A stretch of 64,000 bases of DNA from Mycteria americana (Eukaryota; Chordata; Aves; Ciconiiformes; Ciconiidae): NCBI RefSeq assembly GCF_035582795.1, contig NC_134377.1, positions 18,624,501-18,688,500 on the forward strand. Reading direction: 5' to 3'. Shown piece by piece: positions 1-10,063 of this stretch. The notes below the pieces were generated by a model. It worked only from the letters and a program-made list of their open reading frames with translations. It did no database searches and was not told the origin of the DNA. Every line of letters begins with the position of its first letter. Position 1 is the first letter of the stretch. The position numbers and the translations under genes are program-made.

Positions 1-1738
1 GTGGGTGCTGCCCAGCTGCTGGGGGGAGTGCAGCGAGGCTGCTTTCCTTTCCCTCCAGAAGGACGCGGCTGAGAGAAGGCAGTGGTGCCCCAGGGGATGC
101 CAGCCTGTCTGCCGGGACGTCCCGTGCTGGGTGAGCGGCTTCCCCGGTGGCACTGCGGGAGGGAGCTGGAGGCAGTGCCAGAGAGATTCAGGGTCTCTCT
201 TGTAAATTTGGAGGCCATACAGAAGAAATAAGACTATATGAGAAACTCCCCTGGTCCAAGGAGCTGGGGCTGCCTGCTGCTGTCACGGGGAGCGGCCGTG
301 GCCCGGCTCCCCGTCCCACGGGCCCCAGTGTCCCCTATCAGCGTCCCCTCTCAGGGTACTTCGGAGGGTGCTGATAAGCAGAGCTGTGCTCTGCCGCGTG
401 GCACCGGGCCTGCGCTTGGCTGCAGAGCAGGACAACCCGCCGCTGCGCCCAGCCCCTGCGCTAGCCCTTCCCGCGATAGCAGCGTGTTCCCCCCTGGGAA
501 CACCGGGGCGTCGGCAGGGCCGTGCCGACGAGGCCGCGTGCCGGGGGTGGCTGTGGCGGGAGCCGCAGCGCTGCTGAGTCACGCTGAGGGACGCGGCCAG
601 GCTGGAGGGGCCGGCGGAAGCGCGATGGGAGACCTGTCCCCGGCCAGGAGCTGGCAGCCAACCTGACCCCGTGCCGGGCCGTGTCCCGCGGGCTTGGGCC
701 CGGGTCGCCGTCCCCGGGCAAGGAGCCGAGGGGCCCTCGGGGGCTGCTCGGTGGGTGCCCAGTGGCAGCATCCCGGGGCTCCTCAGCGTTGCGTGGTGCG
801 GTGCCCGGTCCCGGGGGGGGGGGGGGGGGCTGCTGGCCGGGGGCTTTGCCCTGGCACCGGCTCCTGCCCCGGCCTGGGCTGCAGCGGGGTTTGCCCCCGC
901 GAGGCCTGGGGGAAGCTGGCTCAGCCCCGCGCTTCCTCCTTGCGCCGGCACAGAGAGTTCCTGCTGCTCGGCAGGACCCAGCTGTGCTTCGGTGCAAGGA
1001 AAGGAGCTGCGCGGTCGTTCGCCAGCCGGCTGGGGGTGACCCCTGCTCCCGGGGCCTCCGGCCCGGCCGGGGTCGGCCCTGCTGCCCCGAGGCAGCTCGT
1101 GGCGGGGCCGCAGGCGCTCCAAGCAAGCCGAGGGGACCCCAACCACCGAGAGCCAGCGTCGCTCGCTGCCGGGGTGCCGGCGCGTCCCCAGGCCGTGGCG
1201 GGAAAGGCTTCAGCCAGTGTAATCGGTGCCCAGCAGCTGCCGCTGCGTGAGCCCGGGGCGGCTGGATGGGCTTGATGATAATTGCGCTTCCGCGCTGGCA
1301 CGCCAGGTCTGCAAATGGGCTCCCGCTGGCGCTGGGCGAGCGGTGCCGGGCCTCGTGCAGTGCTGTCGGGCTCTGTTGGGTTTATAAATCCCCATGCTGG
1401 CAGCTCACCGGCGGGGTGCGGGGCTCCAGAAGGAGAGAGGTGCCTTTGAGGGGGAAACAAGGCTGAATCAGCAGCCGCGGGTGTGGTGTTTTGCCCTGGT
1501 TTTCGCACCCCTTTGGCCGATGCCTCGCCAGCTCTTGCCACGGCCAGGCGGTGATGCCTGTGCAGGGCGCCAGGTTGGCCTGGGGCCCTGCTGCCGTGTG
1601 AAGTCCCCAGGGGTCTGGCGAGGACAGGGACGCCACGTCCCAGCCCAGGCCTGGCTGCCAGAGGTCTCGGTCTCAGCCGTTGTGGAGCCGGCAGCAGCCA
1701 CTGCTCCTGGCCCCAGCGTCCCCTCCTCTCCCGCCCAG
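1..1738. other. Probable SLC25A1 intron 1 or upstream sequence
   Basis: This GC-rich stretch precedes the first recognisable SLC25A1 coding exon. The short first coding exon expected in this family, about 30 residues ending in a Gly-Gly just before the first carrier repeat, is not found here on either strand, so it probably lies left of the window. An acceptor-like sequence followed by a possible exon at about 59-138 with a GTGAGC donor is visible but encodes nothing I recognise. A GATA-type sequence near 371 and an AP-1/MARE-like TGCTGAGTCA near 572 are single motifs without further support. Confidence 0.5.
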
Positions 1739-4530
1739 GTGGCCTGGCCGGAGGGATCGAGATTTGCATCACATTCCCCACCGAGTACGTGAAGACGCAG
1801 CTGCAGCTGGACGAGAAGGCGAACCCTCCCCGCTACAAGGGCATCGGTGAGCGCGCGCCCCTGCCCTGCCCCAACCCGCCGGCTGGGTTCGGAGGCTCCC
1901 AGGGGCCTGCCGGGAGCTGGGGGGCAGCGGGGTGTGGAGGGGCGGGCGGCGGGGCAGCATGGTGGCCCTTGGCCCGGCAGGTGGTGGCAGCGCCGCTGTG
2001 CTCTGCCGCAGGGGACTGCGTGAAGCAGACCGTCCGCGACCATGGCATCCGGGGACTGTACCGGGGGCTCAGCTCGCTGGTGTACGGCTCCATCCCCAAG
2101 GCCGCCGTCAGGTAGGTGTCCCCCGTGGCGCGGGCTGAGCGGAGGGGACGCCGGGTGGCAGCAGACGGGGTGGGTGGGTTTGGCCTCGGCATCCCCAGTG
2201 GCACTTTGCCGAAGCCAGGTGCTTTCCCGGGCTGGGAGGGCCCTCTCGCAGGGTGCGTGGTTGCTGCCGGGGATGGACCCGGACAGGGGGGTGCAGGCCC
2301 CTGGCCGGGCGCCCAGGGGTTGGCACGGCGGCTCCTCCGCAGGTTCGGGATGTTCGAGTTCCTCAGCAACCAGATGAGAGACGAGCAGGGGCGGCTGGAC
2401 AGCACACGGGGCCTCATCTGCGGGCTGGGCGCCGGCGTGGCCGAGGCCGTGGTGGTGGTCTGCCCCATGGAGACCGTAAAGGTGGGAGGCAGCCGCCAGC
2501 GTCCCCCTGCCCTGGCACCCCTCCGCGGGCCAGGTCAGGAGGGGGCGGGAGCCGGGGACGCCCGGCTTTTGGGGAGCAGGTCTCTGGGGAGCCGAGGGCC
2601 GCGTAGGTTTGCTCGGGCTGGTTTTCTAGGGGAGGAGTAGATGCTGGAAAGCTCCATGGAGAGGTCAGGCCCTGTGGCTGTGGCCCCTTCCCCACCCAGG
2701 AGCCATCCTGTCACCCATTTTCGGGCTGTAAAACCCGTGCGGTCGCTTGCAGAGGCAGTTTCCAGGGTTTTCCCCTGCAAAACACACCACTGGCCATGGG
2801 CGCAGGCTTCCCCGTGACCTCACCCAGCGTTGCCTGGCCACGTGGGTTGGCTCTGGTCTCGGGACCGTCCCCAGAGCAAGGCAAGAGGAGGCCGGCAGCC
2901 CTTCAGGGCCGTCGCATCCCCCCTCGCCTTGGCAGGACGAGCGCGTTGTCTCCCCGCAGGTGAAATTTATCCACGACCAGTGCTCCCCCAAGCCCAAATA
3001 CCGCGGCTTCTTCCACGGCGTCCGGGAGATCGTTCGGGAACAGGGTGAGTCCCGGGGAAGTGTTGTCCTGTCTCCCTCCGGTACCCCCACGCTGGGGGCA
3101 TGGGGCAGGAGGTGAGGGACGGGTGCGGGCTGGGACCGGCTGCCGGAGGAGGAAAAACCTGGGTGAGGCCGGTGCTCCCTCTGCCTGGGTGAGGCCGGTG
3201 CTCCCCTCCAGCACCCTCTCTTGCTGCAGGACTGAAGGGGACCTACCAGGGCTTAACCGCGACCGTCCTCAAGCAAGGATCGAACCAGGCCATCCGCTTC
3301 TTCGTCATGACCTCCCTCAAGAACTGGTACAAAGGTACGGTGTCCCCGTCCCCCCCAGGACACCCCAGCTGCGCCGCTGGCTCCCTGAGCCCATCCGTGG
3401 GAGCCAGGCTTGGGCTTTCCACCAGCGCATCCTGCGCTTCTCGTGGCTCAGCCTCTCGTGATGGAGGAAGGTGAAAGCCAGGGCAAGGGGGCCCCAGCTT
3501 GCGGGGTTGAAGCATCCCAGTGCTAGGGCATCACCTCCGCTCCCACCCTGAGCTCCCCAGTGCTGCGTGGGCTCTGTGGGGCTGGTGCCGCTGGACAGTC
3601 CCCGCCAAATGCCCTGGGCCCTGCACTCAGCACGGCACCAGGCCTGACCACGAGCAGCCAGACCTGGGACCTTCCCTGCGGGCTCCCTTGGGGATGCCGT
3701 GCTTCGTCCCCCACCACCACTCTGCTCTCAACCTCCCCTCCTTCCCAGGGGACAATCCCAATAAGGTCATCAACCCCTTCGTCACGGGGGTGTTCGGAGC
3801 CCTCGCTGGAGCTGCGAGCGTCTTCGGCAACACCCCCTTGGATGTGGTGAAGACCAGGATGCAGGTAGGGCACCGGGGCGTGGTGCAGGACGGCTCTGCC
3901 TGCGGCGGCTGGGGTCACCCGCTGCTCGGGGGCTGTTTTGTGCAGCCCCCGGGGCAGGCGCCTGATGCTGGCGAGGTTTGGGAGACGCCTGGGGATGTTG
4001 CCCGCTCGCAGCCGGGCCGCGGGGGTGCTGGGAAGCGTTTGCGTGGAGGTGGGGACGTCCCCGCTGGGTTCGGTGGCCGCAGCAGCAAAGGGGGATCGGT
4101 TCCTCCTGGCGCACCCCCAGCCCTGGCTCCCCGCCCCGAAATCCTCCCCAGATGCGCCCCTGGCTCCGGCCTCCGACCCTGCTTTTCCCGTCCCGCAGGG
4201 GCTGGAAGCGCACAAGTACAAGAGCACCTGGGACTGCGCCTACCAGATCATGAAATACGAAGGGCCCCTGGCGTAAGCCCTGCGGCGGGGGCGGGCGAGG
4301 GGCGGCGGCGGGGCCGGCCCCAGTGGGGGGCACGGGGGCCGGCCGGGGGGGGAGCATGGATGGGGAGGGGGCTGTGAGCGCAGCCCGGCCCCACGACCCC
4401 TTCTGTCCCCGGCAGGTTTTACAAGGGCACGGTGCCTCGCCTGGGCCGTGTCTGCCTCGATGTGGCCATCGTCTTCGTCATCTACGACGAGGTGGTCAAG
4501 TTCCTCAACAAGGTGTGGAAAACGGACTGA
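1739..4530 (+). CDS. SLC25A1: Mitochondrial tricarboxylate (citrate) carrier SLC25A1, exons 2-9
   Basis: Inner-membrane carrier exchanging mitochondrial citrate for cytosolic malate, which feeds acetyl-CoA to lipid synthesis. Exons by splice site and frame: 1739-1846, 2012-2111, 2343-2481, 2960-3044, 3230-3334, 3749-3864, 4199-4272 and 4416-4530 (TGA). All junctions are GT-AG and in phase and give about 280 residues. Three mitochondrial carrier signatures (Px[DE]xx[KR]) are visible: PTEYVK, PMETVK and PLDVVK, one per repeat, so all three repeats are present. The protein ends in KVWKTD as in mammals, and similarity to human SLC25A1 is very high throughout. The first exon, about 30 residues with the N-terminus, is missing from the window, so the entry is 5'-partial. 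Introns are short (about 100-500 bp), typical of an avian microchromosome. The next gene begins 1.7 kb downstream on the same strand. Confidence 0.97.
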
Positions 4531-5790
4531 GGAGGGCGGGCCGGGCGGCCCCCACCTCTCTCGCCCCGCGGGGCTGCAGCTGGAGAGCCGTGACCAAGCC
4601 CGCAGCTGCCCGCCAGCACTGCCCCGGGCCAAGTCTGCCCCACGCACACGCCCTCCCCCAAACCCGGCCACCTTTATGTTTAGGAACAGGCTCTGGAGCA
4701 GGTTAAGTTATCAGTTGTGTGCCGAAAGGAGCAGGGAGGGAGCAGCATCCCCGCACCCCCAGCGTCCCGGTTATGCCCGCCCCAGTCTCCTGGTGACGCT
4801 TCCCCCTGGTCCTGCATCCCCTGCAAGGTTATCCAGGGTGAGGTGTCCCCCGGGACGGTGGCCCTGCGCCCCCGGGGCCTCCGGCAGCCAGGAGCTGCCG
4901 GCTGTGCGGGGGCCAGCAGTTTTTGGGGGTGCTGAGAGCCCCCCGGAGCCACGTGGGTGCGACGGCCAAGCTGCGCACCAGGCATCGCCGCTGGTGGAGG
5001 CTCTTGGGGCTGACGCTGCCGGCTGGGAGCCATGCACCGGGCCTCACGGCGGCTCCGGGGGGCCCGCCAGCCCTGCGCCCCCCGGGACGGGAGGTCGGTG
5101 ACCTGCCGGCGGCAGCCCCAGCTCCCTCCTCCCTCCTTCCTGCCGGCACTGAGCCCCCCCGGGGTGCAGCATCCCGGCCCCAGATCCCACTGACCCCGGG
5201 CTGCTGAGCAGGCGCTGCCCAAAATTGCAGCCAGGCCTTTAGTTCTCCTCAGCGCAGGGCCAGGATTGGGCCGAGCTGGGTGCCCCGTCACTTGCCGTTT
5301 ACAGGCGAGAGACACGTGCAAGCCAGGGCAGGGAGGCACAGCCCTGTGCCGCAGACTTGGCCCCTCGGCCGGGGGTGCAAACCCCTTCTTCTGCCACATT
5401 CCCCCCATCTGCCCTTACCTTGCCGCGGCCCCGTAGGTAATCCCGTAGCTTTCAGAGCTTCACGCTGACCCACTAACACCCATGGCTGTGGGGCCAGAGC
5501 CCTGCCCTGCCCTGCCCCACGCTGGGCTCGGCCCTGCCGGATTTGTGCCAAACTTCCCGCAAAGGAGCCGGGGGGTCGTGGGAGCTGGGGCTCGCCCCGT
5601 TCCTCCTCCCTCCTGTCACCAGTGATGAACGCAGCCTTAACACGGGAGGGCAAAGGAGGAGAAGGGAAGCCTAGGCACGGTTTACCTGCGGCTTTCTGCT
5701 CTGAAGCCAGTGAGGGTTGGTTGGTTTTTTTTTTTTTTTTATTGTTTTACATTCGCAATTTGAATAAAATCAGTCTGGCTTTAGCAGCTG
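4531..5790 (+). other. SLC25A1: SLC25A1 3' UTR
   Basis: No coding signal follows the SLC25A1 stop. A poly-T tract at about 5722-5740 and a clean AATAAA at 5763-5768 suggest the transcript ends near 5785, giving a 3' UTR of about 1.25 kb. No other feature is seen in the interval. Confidence 0.6.
5763..5768 (+). terminator. SLC25A1 polyadenylation signal AATAAA
   Basis: Canonical hexamer about 1.23 kb after the SLC25A1 stop. It is the first AATAAA on the plus strand after the gene and is followed by a GT-rich sequence. Confidence 0.6.
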
Positions 5791-6213
5791 TGTTGGTGTC
5801 CGGGCAGTGCTGAGCAGGCAACGAGCGGCTCCTGCGGTGCAGGTGGGGATCGGGGATGGGGTCCCTGGTTCTGCCCCAGTCCTGCTGCCCTCCCGGGGAA
5901 GCATCGGCTTTAACCCAGCAGTGCCCCTTCACAGCTGCTCCCAGGCAGCTCCGAGGTTGCATTGGCCCATGCACAGCTTTTTATTAACCATCTCAGCTAA
6001 TTTTATTAATTCCTCGCCCCGGCCGCAGAGCGAAGAGCCAGGACAGCGAGGGTCGGTGGAGCAGAAGGGAATGGGCTTTGTCCCCCCGCCCAGCCCAGGG
6101 GCGGTGCGGCCGGGGCTCCAGCCCTCGCTGGTCGCCCAGCGTTCCGGCGCAGGGGGAAGCCATCCCGCGGGGGGGGAAAGCTGTCGCTCAGTGGTTTGTG
6201 GGGACCTGGCACC

Positions 6214-8927
6214 ATGTGGGGCCTGCTGCTCTGCGGGGGCTGGCTGCTGGCCGCCGGCTACCTGGCGGGTGCCACGGGCGGCTGCTGGCACCAGTGCTGC
6301 CCAGGCAGGAACAACACCTGCTGGGCCCCCGGCGCCCGCCGGGCTCGCTGCTACTGCGACTCGTACTGCGAGAGGACGGGCGACTGCTGCGAGGACTACC
6401 GTGCCGCGTGCCGCCGCGCCGGTGAGTGTCGGAATGGGCTGGCGCCGGCTGGACCCCGTGCTGGAGGGGGAGCCCCGGGCCTGGGGACGCCAGCCTGGGC
6501 TGCTGCTTTAGGTGGCAGGTGTTGGCTATCATCTGTTAGCCCCAGACGTTGAGTGGTAACAGGATGCGTCTGGGGACGCCAGCCGGGCTGGATTCAGAGC
6601 AATAGCCCGATTTTCTGCTTTTTTCCATGCTGAATGTCTGGCTGCTCCCTGTGCAGTAAAAGAGCCCACAGGGGCGGCCTCTGGTCTGCAGCTGCGAATA
6701 GCAGGATGACAGCAGTGCTGTGGTTGCGAGCCTCAGAGCCGTCAGTCTGGGACCTGGGTGGGATGAGCCCTGGCATCGCCCCTGCCGCCGCCACGGGCGG
6801 TGCCTCGCAGGGGGACACGGGAACCGGGGCCAGGGGCCGTGCTGGGGGTGACAAACAGGGAGTGTGGGCTTGAGGGGTGCAGAGCCAGCCCACCCTGGGG
6901 ACCCAAACCCAGGCGGGCACCAGCCGCGGTCCCCTGGACAATTGCAGCAGTCAGCCCTCCCTAATCTCTGGGATATTAGCAGGGTCCCAGCTCAGCACGA
7001 TGCAGAGCCACGGCAGCAGCGCGGGGATACAGCCTGCGGAAGCGGCGCACAATGCCACCGCGCCGGTGGCTGGTGGGGCAGCCTCTGCCGGGGGTCAGGG
7101 GAGGGGGACTGCCGGGGTCACCCTGCCCCTTCTCCTGTCTCCCTTCTCCCCCTCCTCTGCGCTCCATCTCCCCTGCTCTCCTCCTTCCATCTTGCACGCC
7201 ACTGAAGCTCTCTTTTCCCTCCGCCGTCCCGCCCGTGCCCCTGGCCCGCCGGCAGCGGTGGGCTGTGTGGTGGGGCCCTGGGGGCCGTGGAGCGGGTGCA
7301 GCTCCCCGTGCGGGGTCGGCAGCAAGGCCCGCAGCCGCCAGGTCACCGTCCCACCCCGGCACGGAGGGGAGCCCTGTCCCGACCTCAAGCAGCGCCGCGG
7401 CTGCCTCGGGGAGCACCCGACCTGCGGGACAGCCAAAGGTAACGTGGGTCCCGCAGGGATGCCCCCCTCCCTTGTGCGTGACCGTCCCCCGGTGCTGCTG
7501 TCCCTGCTGCCTCTCCCGGGGTGTCTTTAACCATCCGTGTGCGTCCCCCGGCTCCTCTTCTGCCAGAGGTGGCCAAGATACTACCTGACTCCTTCAGCTG
7601 GGACTTCTGGCACCCCTGGCGACGAGCTGGGCTGCTGCTGTCGGAGGAGCCGTCCGGGTAGGTGTGGGGCTAGGGCCCCTCTGCACCCCCTTTGCCAGAG
7701 CCGTGGCCCCTCTGCATCCCCACACAAAGCCACGGTCCCTCTGCAGCCTGTCCTAGAGCCATGGCCCCTTTGCACACCCCCCCCCCCCAAGCTGGGGCCC
7801 CTCTGCACACCCTTCTGCAGCCGTGGCCCCTTTGCACCTCACCCAGAGCCTTGACCTCTGTGCATCCCCCCTCCCAAAACCATGGCCCCTTTGCACCCCC
7901 TCCTAGAGCTGTGGCCCCTTTGCACCCCCCCAGAGCCATTATCCCCCCCCCCAAACCATGGCCCCTTTGCACCCCCCCCCAGAGCCATAGCCCCTTTGCA
8001 CCCCCAGCAAAACCATGGCCTCCTTGCACCCCCCCCAGAGCCATTATCCTTTCCCTCCCCCCCCAAACCATGGCCCCTTTGCACCCCTCAAACCCACGGC
8101 CCCTTTACCACCCCCCCATCCATCGAGAGAACACCACAACCTCTGCCCTACCCTCCAACCACCATTTTCCCACTTTCTGCCCATTTTCCCCCCTTTTTCC
8201 CCCTCCCCAGCTCCCCCCTCCCCAGCTACTGCGGCTATTTCCGCCTGACGCAGGTAGGGGCCCCCTGCCGCGGGCAGGCCTGGAGCCGCCGGCTGCACCG
8301 GGACAAGCGGGTGTGCGTCGAGTGCCGGGGGGACGCGTCTCACCGCCGTCCCCATTGTACCGGCCACGGGCTTCAAGGAGCCAGGTAGGTGGTAATTTGG
8401 GGAGGGACACCCCTTCAGAGGCGCAACGCACCCTCCCCATGGATGAGCACCTCTCTGTGCCCCTAAGGCATCTTCCTTTTATATTCTTAATTATAAATAT
8501 CATATATTTATATATAAAACTAATATATTATGATGTGCCACAATATTATAAGATATTATAATATGCCATAATATTATAGAATAATATTATCATAAACCAT
8601 AATATTATAAGATAAATCAATAATACGTACTATAAACCAATAATATATACTATAAAAATAAATATATTTATATAGAATAGAATATTTCAGTTGGAAGGGA
8701 CCTACGATCATCTAGTCCAACTGTCAATATATGTTATTATATGTATAACTATATATAATTTTAAAAAATTGTATTTAATTATTCATGGCGCGCCCTGGCT
8801 CTCACCGGCTTTCCCTTCCAGGACGTTTTGGGTGGCCGCCTCCGTGGCAGGGTGCCAGGGCTCGTGGGTGCAGGAGGGGCTGCAGGAGGGTTGTGTTTGC
8901 CCCCCGCCGGCTCTCATCTTTGTGTAG
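6214..8927 (+). CDS. SBSPON-like secreted protein with somatomedin-B and thrombospondin type-1 domains
   Basis: Predicted extracellular-matrix protein of 248 residues in five exons: 6214-6421, 7256-7438, 7567-7657, 8226-8384 and 8822-8927 (TAG). All junctions are GT-AG and in phase. The start at 6214 sits in a good Kozak context (CACCATGT). Residues 1 to about 22 form a signal peptide. Residues 24-66 are a somatomedin-B domain with ten cysteines (C, CC, C, C-x-C, C, GDCC, C). Exon 2 carries a TSP type-1 repeat beginning GPWGPWSGCSSPCG, with a WxxW C-mannosylation motif. Exons 3-5 match the SBSPON C-terminal region, including a Cys-rich VCVEC segment and a CQGSW...CVCP ending. Domain order and length agree with human SBSPON (RPE-spondin, about 264 aa), but divergence is high, so I read it as a paralogue. 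Ligand and function are unknown. Introns 3 and 4 hold a minisatellite and an AT-rich island. Confidence 0.85.
7674..8116. repeat. C-rich minisatellite in intron 3 of the SBSPON-like gene
   Basis: About fifteen imperfect copies of a unit near 30 bp built around CCATGGCCCCTTTGCACCCC and a variable C-run ending in AGAGC or AAAAC. The array leaves long accidental open frames on both strands (Pro/Trp/Leu/Cys repeats on plus, Gly-rich on minus). These are not genes, because the repeats lie between a donor at 7658 and an acceptor ending at 8225. Confidence 0.85.
8478..8783. repeat. AT-rich island in intron 4 of the SBSPON-like gene
   Basis: About 300 bp made almost entirely of A and T, with recurring ATAATATTATA and ATAAACCAATA-type blocks, set in surroundings of well over 60% GC. 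A short antisense CR1 tail is embedded near its right end. Confidence 0.8.
8673..8725 (-). mobile_element. CR1 LINE 3'-tail fragment
   Basis: The sequence reads AGAATATTTCAGTTGGAAGG and then a GATCATCTAGTCCAACTG block, the reverse complement of the 3' end of avian CR1 elements. Only about 50 bp remain; it is 5'-truncated and old. Confidence 0.75.
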
Positions 8928-8994
8928 CATCCCCCCGGGAAGGTGAGCGGAGCCTCCCCCTGCCACTGCTCCTTGCTGGGGAGGCCGGGAATGA

Positions 8995-9000
8995 AATAAA
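8995..9000 (+). terminator. Polyadenylation signal of the SBSPON-like gene
   Basis: AATAAA lies 68 bp after the stop codon, implying a very short 3' UTR ending near 9020. Confidence 0.75.
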
Positions 9001-9019
9001 AACATGGTGTCTTTTATAA

Positions 9020-9715
9020 TTTCACCCCTCTGCAGGCTGGCTGCTCGCCCTTGGAGCTGACTCCCTGCGTTTTCCATTAAGTACCTTGTTGAAGAATGGG
9101 AAGAAAACCCTGCTTATAAAGATTAAAATAAGGGAATTTCTAAAGTACGGTGATTAGTGCTGGAAGAACATCGCGCTGAGGTTACATCTGGGTGAGAAGA
9201 TGATGCGGTGGTGACGTGGGAGGACAACACGATGATGTCATGCTTGGCCGTGACATCATGCTGTGCAACAAGCTGCCATTGGCGAGCAACACGAGGCTGG
9301 CGATAGCATCCTCCCTCTGGGCGTTCGGGCTGGCCCGACTGCAGTGAGCCATTGGGCGAGGTGTGAAGGGTGGCTCGGCGGCGTGCTGCGGCTTGCAGAG
9401 AGAAATTAAGTGTAGGCACCCAAAGTCTGCACGTGCGCGATGGTGCCGGTGGGTGCCCGGGTCCAGCTGCGGGGCTCAGCAGCCCCCACTGGAGGGAGCG
9501 GGGCCGGGCTGGGCGATGCTGGCCTGCGCTGGTGCCGTTTCCCACTCCTCGCCTGGTGTGACGTGACCTCGCTGGTGAGGTCCCCGGCCCAGCCTTGGCC
9601 AGCGGTACCCACAGCTGAGACACTGTGCTGGCAGCCTGGGCGCCTGCCTGCACCCCCAGACCGGCCCCAGGGTGACTTCACCCCCACCCCTGCCAGGCAC
9701 AGCACCGGGTGCTCG
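9020..9715. other. Intergenic gap between convergent genes
   Basis: This lies between the poly(A) sites of the plus-strand SBSPON-like gene and the minus-strand Myb/SANT-like gene. No coding signal is seen. It is rich in TGATG/TGACG words and holds one perfect inverted repeat: 9-bp arms at 9232-9240 (ATGATGTCA) and 9251-9259 (TGACATCAT) around a 10-bp loop. The arms contain CRE-like TGATGTCA sequences. Confidence 0.5.
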
Positions 9716-9731
9716 TCCCACAGAGATCACT

Positions 9732-9737
9732 TTTATT
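9732..9737 (-). terminator. Polyadenylation signal of the Myb/SANT-like gene
   Basis: TTTATT on the plus strand is AATAAA on the minus strand, about 330 bp downstream of the stop codon at 10064. Confidence 0.65.
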
Positions 9738-10063
9738 CAGACACGGCCACCCCCAGCAACCAGCGGTGCCCGAGCCCCACGCTGCCGTGGCCGAGACAGC
9801 CGGGGAGCTCCGAGCTGTTAAACAGGCCCAGGGAAAGGAGCGAAGGGGCCAGAGGAGATGTGGGCGGCAGCGGAGGGCGGCCGTGCCCGCACCATGAGCA
9901 CCCACCCGAACCCTAGCCTCGGCGGGACACGGCTCCTGCGGCAGGGTGCCATGCCGTGCTGGGGCTGGCTCTCGCCGGGCTGGCCGAAGGTGTGCAGGCG
10001 GGAGGGAGCCCAAAGTGGGCACAGCCCCGGGTCTGGGAAAGGAGGTGGGAAGGAGAGGGCAGC

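Noticed and set aside
59-138. Possible small exon with acceptor and GTGAGC donor
   Set aside because: The translation is not recognisable and does not match the SLC25A1 N-terminus; too little evidence to call.
283-1146. Long open frames on both strands in the first 1.7 kb
   Set aside because: Pro/Ala/Gly/Arg-rich translations typical of GC-rich DNA; no domain, no start context, and frames are open on both strands at once.
7692-8561. 289-codon plus-strand frame over intron 3-4 of the SBSPON-like gene
   Set aside because: A product of the 30-bp minisatellite; interrupted by well-supported splice sites and exon 4 in another frame.
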